A stretch of 64,000 bases of DNA from Anaerolineales bacterium (GTDB taxonomy: Bacteria > Chloroflexota > Anaerolineae > 4572-78 > J111): assembly GCA_015075185.1 (NCBI GenBank), contig JABTUW010000003.1, positions 1,054,001 through 1,118,000 on the forward strand, written 5' to 3'. Shown in pieces: positions 58,702 to 64,000 of this stretch; within the stretch, counting starts at the first letter, position 1, and every line of letters starts with the position of its first letter. Below the pieces are notes generated by a model. It did not search any database, was not told where the DNA came from, and saw nothing but the letters and a program-made list of their open reading frames with translations. The translations under genes and the position numbers were made by a program.

Positions 58702-61347
58702 CTATTCTTGCGCCTTCTGCTTCAACTCGTACAGCTTATTCAGCGCCTCCAGCGGCGAGAGCGAATCTACATCCAGCGCCTTGATTTCCTCGATCAGCGG
58801 GTGCGTCTCCGGCCCCAAAAAGGATAACTGGACCCCGCCGGAGAAAGCGTCGCGGACGCGGGCCTTTTTCTCCTGGAAGTCGGCATTGCCTTCCAACTCT
58901 TCCAAAATCTCGTTGGCCCGGCTGATGACAGCCTTGGGGATGCCGGCAATCTGGGCGACGTGAATGCCGTAGGAGCGGTCGGCCCCGCCGGGTACGATCT
59001 TGTGCAGAAAGATGACCTTGTTGCCCTCCTCGGTCACAGCCACGTTGTAGTTGCGGACGTGGGGCAGGTAGCGGGCCATCTCGGTCAGTTCGTGGTAGTG
59101 GGTAGCAAAGAGGGTTTTGGCCCGAATTTTTGGGTTATTGTGAATGTACTCAACCACGGCGCGGGCAATGGCCAGGCCGTCATAGGTGCTGGTGCCCCGG
59201 CCCACCTCGTCCAGAATCAGCAGGCTGCGGGCCGTGCTCTGGGAGAGGATCGAGGCGGTTTCAACCATCTCCACCATAAAGGTGCTCTGCCCGGCATGAA
59301 TCTCGTCCTGCGCCCCAATTCGGGTAAAGATGCGATCCACTAGCCCAATCTTAGCCCGGTCGGCGGGGACAAAGCTGCCGATTTGAGCCATCAGAACAAT
59401 CAGGGCGACCTGACGCAAAAACGTAGATTTACCGGACATATTCGGCCCGGTAATGATATGCATTAACTCCTCGCGCGACAGGCAGACATCATTGGGCACA
59501 AACGCAGTACCCAGACCGTCGGCGTCCAGCAGCGGCATCGTTTCGACCACCGGGTGGCGGCCGTTGATGATTTCCAGCACATCATCATCGCTTAAGCTGG
59601 GGCGGCTGTAATTGTTTTGCCGGGCCACCTCAGCCAGGGCCGCCACCCCATCGAGGTAGGCCAGCCCTCGGGCGGTAGCCAGCAGGCGTTCAGCAGCAGC
59701 GGCGATCCGGGTGCAGACCTCTTTGAAGATGCGCGTTTCGACCTCAAGCTGGCGCTCATCGGCGTTGAGAATCAGGCTCTCATACTCTTTCAGTTCGGGA
59801 GTGATATAGCGTTCGGCGTTGACCAGGGTTTGCTTGCGGATGTAGTCGGGCGGCACCAAATCACGGTTGGCATGCGATACCTCGATGTAATAGCCAAAGA
59901 CCTTGTTAAAACTGACCTTGAGGCTTTTGATGCCGGTCCGCTGTCGCTCCAGCGGTTCCAAATTCGCCACCCACACCTTGGCTTCACGCGAACTGGCGAT
60001 AATGCCATCCAACTCTGCCGAAAAACCGGGCCGGATAAAACCGCCCTTGGCAATCACTGCCGGTGGGTCGTCAACAATAGCCTGGGCGACGAGGTTAGAA
60101 ATATCGGCGCAAGCATCCAATTTTAGATTTTCGATTTTGGATTTTAGCTTTACGATTTGTCCTTCGCCATTCGCTGTTTGCTCATTCTCTGACTCGCGGA
60201 ACCGTTCCAGAATTTGTTGAATGGCGGGTATCGTCTCCAAACTGCGCTTGATCGCCAGCAGGTCGCGCGGCTGGGCCAGGCCCTGGATGGCCCGGTTGGT
60301 CAGGCGCTCCAAATCGGCGATCTCTTTGAGCCGGGCACGGAGATCCGCCCGCCCCAAGGTGTCGTTGAAAAAAGTTTCGACGGCCCCCAAGCGCTCGTTG
60401 AGAGCGGTCAGGTCGAGCAGGGGTTGGTGCAGCCAGGTCCGCAGCAAACGCCCGCCCATCGGTGTGATGGTTTTATCCAACACACCCAGCAGCGCCCCCT
60501 GGGTCGAGCCGGTGCGGATCGTTTCGGTCAGTTCCAGGTTGCGCCGGGTGGCGGCGTCGAGGGCCATAAAGGCATCGGTGCTGTAGGCGGAGAAGCGGGT
60601 GATGTGGGCCAGGGCCTGTTTCTGGGTGTCGGCCACATATTGAATAACGGCTCCGGCTGCCTGAACAGCCAGCGGCTTGCCGCCCAGCCCAAAACCGTCA
60701 AGGGTAGCCACTTCAAAATGGCGCTGCAAGACCTGCTGGGCGTGGCTCGATTCGAAGCGCCACTCATCGTAGAGCGAGCGGGGCGTGCTCAGCGGCTCAA
60801 ATGGCTCCAGACCCGCCGGATCAGGGGCAATGATTTCAGCCGGTTTGAGCCGGGTGATTTCGTTAAGGACCAGCCGGGCTAAGTCGTGGCCCTGTAACTG
60901 GGTGGCGGCAAATTCGCCGGTGGTGATGTCTACAAAGGCCAGGCCGGCCCGCTCGCCCTGGATGATGACCGCAGCCAGGTAGTTATTCTCCTTGGCTGTC
61001 AGCAGGTTGGCCTCGACCACCGTGCCGGGGGTGACCACCCGGATCACTTCGCGCGGGACCAGCCCTTTGATCGGCTCGTTACCCAGTTGCTCGCAGATGG
61101 CGACTTTGAAGCCGGCCCGAATCAGCCGGGCCAGGTAACTTTCGACGGCATGGTAGGGCACACCGGCCATCGGCACCCGCTGGCCCTGGGCCACATTGCG
61201 GGAGGTCAGCACGATGTCAAGCGCCTGGGCTACGGTTCGGGCGTCTTCGTCAAAAGTTTCATAAAAGTCGCCCAGGCGGAAGAAAACAATGGCGTCGGGA
61301 TATTGTTTTTTGACCGACAAGTATTGCTGGCGGACGGGTGTGGTCAT
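58702..61347 (-). CDS. mutS: DNA mismatch repair protein MutS
   Basis: 881 residues from the ATG at 61347; the ATG at 61362 adds MVNWD and is preceded by repeat sequence, so both are possible. TPVRQQYLSVKKQYPDAIVFFRLGDFYETF holds the Phe-x-Glu-like mismatch-binding region, and the ATPase has ITGPNMSGKSTFLRQVALIVLMAQIG, LLILDEVGRGTSTYDGLAIA and a late His-containing ATHYHEL. An unusual in-frame stretch (ESENEQTANGEGQ...KSKIENLKLDA) lies in the lever/clamp region and is coded by repeat-like DNA (60112-60196). Confidence 0.95.
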   Translation of the reverse strand: MTTPVRQQYLSVKKQYPDAIVFFRLGDFYETFDEDARTVAQALDIVLTSRNVAQGQRVPMAGVPYHAVESYLARLIRAGFKVAICEQLGNEPIKGLVPREVIRVVTPGTVVEANLLTAKENNYLAAVIIQGERAGLAFVDITTGEFAATQLQGHDLARLVLNEITRLKPAEIIAPDPAGLEPFEPLSTPRSLYDEWRFESSHAQQVLQRHFEVATLDGFGLGGKPLAVQAAGAVIQYVADTQKQALAHITRFSAYSTDAFMALDAATRRNLELTETIRTGSTQGALLGVLDKTITPMGGRLLRTWLHQPLLDLTALNERLGAVETFFNDTLGRADLRARLKEIADLERLTNRAIQGLAQPRDLLAIKRSLETIPAIQQILERFRESENEQTANGEGQIVKLKSKIENLKLDACADISNLVAQAIVDDPPAVIAKGGFIRPGFSAELDGIIASSREAKVWVANLEPLERQRTGIKSLKVSFNKVFGYYIEVSHANRDLVPPDYIRKQTLVNAERYITPELKEYESLILNADERQLEVETRIFKEVCTRIAAAAERLLATARGLAYLDGVAALAEVARQNNYSRPSLSDDDVLEIINGRHPVVETMPLLDADGLGTAFVPNDVCLSREELMHIITGPNMSGKSTFLRQVALIVLMAQIGSFVPADRAKIGLVDRIFTRIGAQDEIHAGQSTFMVEMVETASILSQSTARSLLILDEVGRGTSTYDGLAIARAVVEYIHNNPKIRAKTLFATHYHELTEMARYLPHVRNYNVAVTEEGNKVIFLHKIVPGGADRSYGIHVAQIAGIPKAVISRANEILEELEGNADFQEKKARVRDAFSGGVQLSFLGPETHPLIEEIKALDVDSLSPLEALNKLYELKQKAQE
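60112..60196. repeat. Repeat-like insertion inside mutS
   Basis: The low-GC stretch agattttcgattttggatttt plus cgccattcgctgtttgctcattctctgactcgcg is read in frame within MutS. The tail resembles the ttcgttattcgctgactcgctgattc words at 40300-40326. Surrounding mutS DNA is much more GC-rich. Confidence 0.65.
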
Positions 61348-61368
61348 GTCCCAGTTAACCATTAATAA

Positions 61369-61424
61369 TTGACAATTAACTATTGATCATTCGCAATAGT
61401 CAATACTCAACGATCAATTGTCAA
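61369..61424. repeat. Inverted repeat between mutS and M20 gene
   Basis: ttgacaatt (61369-61377) and aattgtcaa (61416-61424), with further attgatcatt/caatactcaac words between. AT-rich. Confidence 0.8.
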
Positions 61425-61497
61425 CAGTCAATGAATTTATGGGGCAAGTATAGCACGCGCAAAAGGGATGAGCAACAGGAAAGGAACTTCTTAAGGC

Positions 61498-61526
61498 TTG
61501 CGTTTTCGGATTGAAATAGCTATAAT
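61498..61526 (+). promoter_or_regulatory. Candidate sigma-70 promoter for the M20 gene
   Basis: TTGCGT (61498-61503), a 17-base spacer and perfect TATAAT (61521-61526), about 75 bases before the start codon. Confidence 0.6.
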
Positions 61527-61600
61527 GCCCCCACTTCCGCTCCCCATCACTACTTTCTTTATTTCTCAGAACATCATTTTAATAGTCAGGAACTTGACCA

Positions 61601-62788
61601 TTGACCGATCAAGCGATGTTAACCTGGGCTAAAGCCATTAAAGGAGAGATTGTCCGTTTGCGCCGGACGATTCACCAAAAGCCGGAGCTTGGCTTTGAGC
61701 TTTATGAAACAGCCGGCCTGGTAGCTCAAACCCTGGCTGATTTAGGCATCGAGGCCCGAACCGGCGTTGGCAAAAGTGGTGTAGTGGCCCACCTGGGCCA
61801 GGGTAACGGCCCGGCCATCGGCATCCGGGCCGACATGGATGCGCTGCCCATTCTGGAGCAGACCGGGGCCGAGTATGCCAGCCAGATCCCCGGCCGCATG
61901 CACGCCTGCGGCCACGATGCCCACACGGCGGTGCTTTTAGGAGTCGCCCTGCTGCTCAAAGAGATGGACTTGCCCGGCGAAGTGCGGCTCATCTTCCAGC
62001 CCTCGGAAGAGACTTTCGACAGTGAGGGTATCAGCGGCGCGCCGCGCATGATAGCGGATGGCGCGCTCGAGGGCCTGGATGCCGTCATCGCTTTACACGT
62101 GGACACGTCTATTGCAGCGGGGCAGATCAAAGTTGCGCCTGGGGTGGCCCAGGCCGCTGTGGATGACTTTCGGATTTATGTTCAGGGTCGGGGGGGCCAC
62201 GCGGCCCGCCCCTTCGCCGGGCTGGACCCCATTTGGATGATGACTCAGGTGTTGCAAGGTTTATATGCCATCCCCTCGCGCCGGTTGAACCCCCTCCGCT
62301 CCGGGATCGTCACCGTCGGAATTGTCAAGGCTGGTAGCGCCAACAACGTCATTCCTGCCGAAGCCTATATTGAGGGCACCTTACGCAGCCACGACGAGCA
62401 AGTCCGGCTGCAACTGCGCGAAGAGGTTGAAAAGGCAGCGGCTATGGTCAAAGCCTGGGGCGGCGATTACCGGCTGGAATTTGATTTTGGCTATCCGCCG
62501 CTGGTGAATAATCAGAAGGTAGCCGGTTGGCTGGCCCGGGTCGGGGCTGATTTGTTGGGGCGGGATCAGGTCATAGATAAAGATATGGTCAGTTTTGGGG
62601 CGGAAGATTTTGCCTATATGACGGCCAAAGTGCCGGGAGCTATGTTCCGGTTGGGCGTAAAACCGTCTACTGTGACTTTCGGTGGTTTGCACGAGGCCAC
62701 CTTTGACCTGGACGAGGAATCTTTACCCTTCGGCGCGGCCATGCTGGCCGAAACAGCTCTGCGATTTGTCAGAGGTGAGCTTGAGTAA
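61601..62788 (+). CDS. M20 family amidohydrolase (aminoacylase/IAA-amino acid hydrolase-like)
   Basis: 395 residues from a TTG; an ATG at 61616 is an alternative (AGGA lies 9 bases before the TTG). RRTIHQKPELGFELYETAGLV, the metal-binding MHACGHDAHTAVLLG, QPSEET and MVSFGAEDFAYM mark the HipO/AbgB/AmhX branch. A dimerisation domain lies in the middle (GGHAARPFAGLDP). It cleaves acyl or aryl groups from amino acids or related amides. The next gene is a peptide-type binding protein, so a role in peptide or conjugate use is plausible. Confidence 0.9.
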   Translation: MTDQAMLTWAKAIKGEIVRLRRTIHQKPELGFELYETAGLVAQTLADLGIEARTGVGKSGVVAHLGQGNGPAIGIRADMDALPILEQTGAEYASQIPGRMHACGHDAHTAVLLGVALLLKEMDLPGEVRLIFQPSEETFDSEGISGAPRMIADGALEGLDAVIALHVDTSIAAGQIKVAPGVAQAAVDDFRIYVQGRGGHAARPFAGLDPIWMMTQVLQGLYAIPSRRLNPLRSGIVTVGIVKAGSANNVIPAEAYIEGTLRSHDEQVRLQLREEVEKAAAMVKAWGGDYRLEFDFGYPPLVNNQKVAGWLARVGADLLGRDQVIDKDMVSFGAEDFAYMTAKVPGAMFRLGVKPSTVTFGGLHEATFDLDEESLPFGAAMLAETALRFVRGELE

Positions 62789-62907
62789 GCATCCTTAACG
62801 TGGATTGACAAAGTTGAAGGGGGGTGGGCCAAAAAGATAGATCTATTTTTGACTCAAAGTTCTTTAGTCCAATTAACTTTTGAGGTAAATCTATTTAGGA
62901 GGAGACT

Positions 62908-64000
62908 ATGCTAGCAAGACGACCCTGGTGGTCACTTATCGTCGTGATGGTAACATTATTATTTTTAGCGAGTTATGGTAGCGCCCAGCTCGCGCCGAAC
63001 GCCTCTGAGCAGGCCCAAACCGAAGCCACGCCGACTGCCACTGAAGAAGCTGGGGAAGCGATGGCTACGACTGAGGCCCCCGCAGCAGTCGTGCCGGATT
63101 GCGCTGACCTGCCTGCAGCGGTTGAAGCAGCGGCCACTGAGGAAGCGGCAGCCACTGAGGAAGCGACGGCTGAACCCGCTCCTGACAGTGGTAGTAAAGT
63201 GGTCAGGATCAGCTTTACCCAGGAACCCAGCGGTTCCTTTAATCCTCTCTACAGCGAGCACTGGTTTAGCTGGATTACCACGGCTCTCTGGCTGGAACGT
63301 CCCTGGAATTTTGATGAAAATGCGCAACCCTGCCTGGTGCACTTGACCGAGATGCCCAATATCGAAAACGGGGGCATTTCTGAGGATGGCCTGACCATGA
63401 CCTTCAAGTTGAAAGACGGCCTGACCTGGTCGGATGGCGAGCCGTATACCGCCGAGGATTGGATTTTCACCTGGCAGATGGTGATGGATGAAAATAATAC
63501 CGTTATTACCCGCTATCCGTACGATGAGTTTGTCGAGGATGTAAGCGCGCCCGATCCTCTGACCGTCGTCGTCAAGCTCAAAGAACCCTTCCCGGCCTGG
63601 CAGTCGGTCTTGTTTGTTAAACCCAACGGCTCGGCAATTTTACCCAAACATATCCTCGAGCCGGTTTTTGAGGCCGAAGGCACGCTGGACAACGCCGAGT
63701 GGAACCGCGCGCCTACGGTCGGCATTGGCCCCTTTGTCTTCAAAGAGTGGGAATCCGGCAGCCACTTCTCTTTTACGCGCAATGAAAACTACCACGGTGA
63801 ACTCGCCAAAGTGGACGAGGTCTTCTTCCGCATTCTGGCCGACGATGCCGCTCAGAACGCCGCCCTCAAAGCCGGCGACGTGGACATTGGTACCTTTGTC
63901 AGTTTTGCCGATATTCCTGATCTGCAAGAAAACGGCCTCAACATCATGAGCGCCTCGTCCGGCTATAACGAAGGCATGTGGTTTAACATGCGCGAAGACA
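62908..64000 (+). CDS. Family-5 extracellular solute-binding protein, partial
   Basis: About 364 codons before the window ends. A signal peptide (WWSLIVVMVTLLFLASYGSA) without a clear lipobox is followed by an A/T/E-rich linker to about 95, including the direct repeat ATEEAATEEA. The SBP_bac_5 domain then shows VVRISFTQEPSGSFNPLYSEHW, LTMTFKLKDGLTWSDGEPYTAEDW and VGIGPFVFKEWESG. It delivers peptides or similar ligands to an ABC permease presumably further right. AGGAGGAG precedes the ATG. Confidence 0.92.
   Translation, partial: MLARRPWWSLIVVMVTLLFLASYGSAQLAPNASEQAQTEATPTATEEAGEAMATTEAPAAVVPDCADLPAAVEAAATEEAAATEEATAEPAPDSGSKVVRISFTQEPSGSFNPLYSEHWFSWITTALWLERPWNFDENAQPCLVHLTEMPNIENGGISEDGLTMTFKLKDGLTWSDGEPYTAEDWIFTWQMVMDENNTVITRYPYDEFVEDVSAPDPLTVVVKLKEPFPAWQSVLFVKPNGSAILPKHILEPVFEAEGTLDNAEWNRAPTVGIGPFVFKEWESGSHFSFTRNENYHGELAKVDEVFFRILADDAAQNAALKAGDVDIGTFVSFADIPDLQENGLNIMSASSGYNEGMWFNMRED

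Noticed and set aside
60214..60882. 222-codon plus-strand ORF opposite mutS
   Set aside because: Antisense shadow of a GC-rich gene whose minus-strand reading is plainly MutS.
62800..62907. Sigma-70 promoter at ttgaca (about 62816) for the family-5 binding protein
   Set aside because: No acceptable -10 box lies at 16-18 bases; I did not list it.

Overview
The window looks like chromosomal DNA from a free-living anaerobe or facultative anaerobe, most likely a member of the Chloroflexota (Anaerolineae-like). That placement is an inference. It rests on the protein flavours, on a bacterial CODH/acetyl-CoA synthase operon beside Tat lipoprotein sugar-binding proteins and a DUF5667-type anti-sigma protein, and on the many short word-like inverted repeats between genes. 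I saw no rRNA, tRNA, CRISPR array or phage.

Layout. (1) 1-7219, minus strand: an uptake and catabolic operon with a Tat lipoprotein solute-binding protein, two MalF/MalG-type permeases, a VOC protein, a Gfo/Idh/MocA dehydrogenase, a D-aminoacylase-like amidohydrolase and CutC (cut by the window edge). No ABC ATPase is present. (2) 7719-9532, minus: an ECF sigma factor and a membrane anti-sigma-like protein with an acidic N/D/S/G-rich outer tail. Divergent from it, 9794-12630, plus: a multi-pass GT-C-like membrane protein and a lipoprotein that is almost entirely N/D/A/E, then S/G/D repeats. (3) 12825-13423: two adjacent PII-like proteins of the c-di-AMP receptor (DarA) type. (4) 13507-14914: a complete IS4/IS701-like insertion sequence with 18-bp perfect terminal repeats and a 5-bp target duplication. 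(5) 14946-31237, minus: a full Wood-Ljungdahl carbonyl-branch operon with an HTH+HMA-like protein, cooS, acsB, a CBS protein, acsD, acsC, Sir2, a membrane protein, the corrinoid-protein activator (RACo), cooC, acsE, an atypical metallophosphoesterase, a DUF166 protein and a second cooC. A PAS-LuxR regulator lies upstream. (6) 32477-44769, plus: a near-complete histidine operon hisG-hisD-hisC-hisB-hisH-hisA-hisF-hisI...hisE, interleaved with a catalytically degraded HAD protein, a TrpF-like protein without its catalytic Cys, a truncated GNAT, an SDR and purA. (7) 44920-47077: a helical-module/pseudo-receiver protein and two DUF4230 proteins, the first frameshifted. (8) purH; then prkA-yeaH-spoVR with two small genes. 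(9) A 1098-residue multi-PAS histidine kinase, mutS, an M20 amidohydrolase and the start of a family-5 solute-binding protein.

The most unusual property is genome-wide in style. Short interspersed inverted repeats sit in many intergenic gaps, and similar sequence also sits in frame inside essential enzymes: RACo twice, HisC, MutS, and probably the HisI N-terminus. This resembles, but is not shown to be, the protein-coding palindromic elements of Rickettsia. The most interesting functional candidates are the accessory genes in the CODH/ACS operon, above all the HTH+cysteine-less HMA protein and the motif-altered phosphoesterase, and the two 'dead-enzyme' paralogues inside the his operon.
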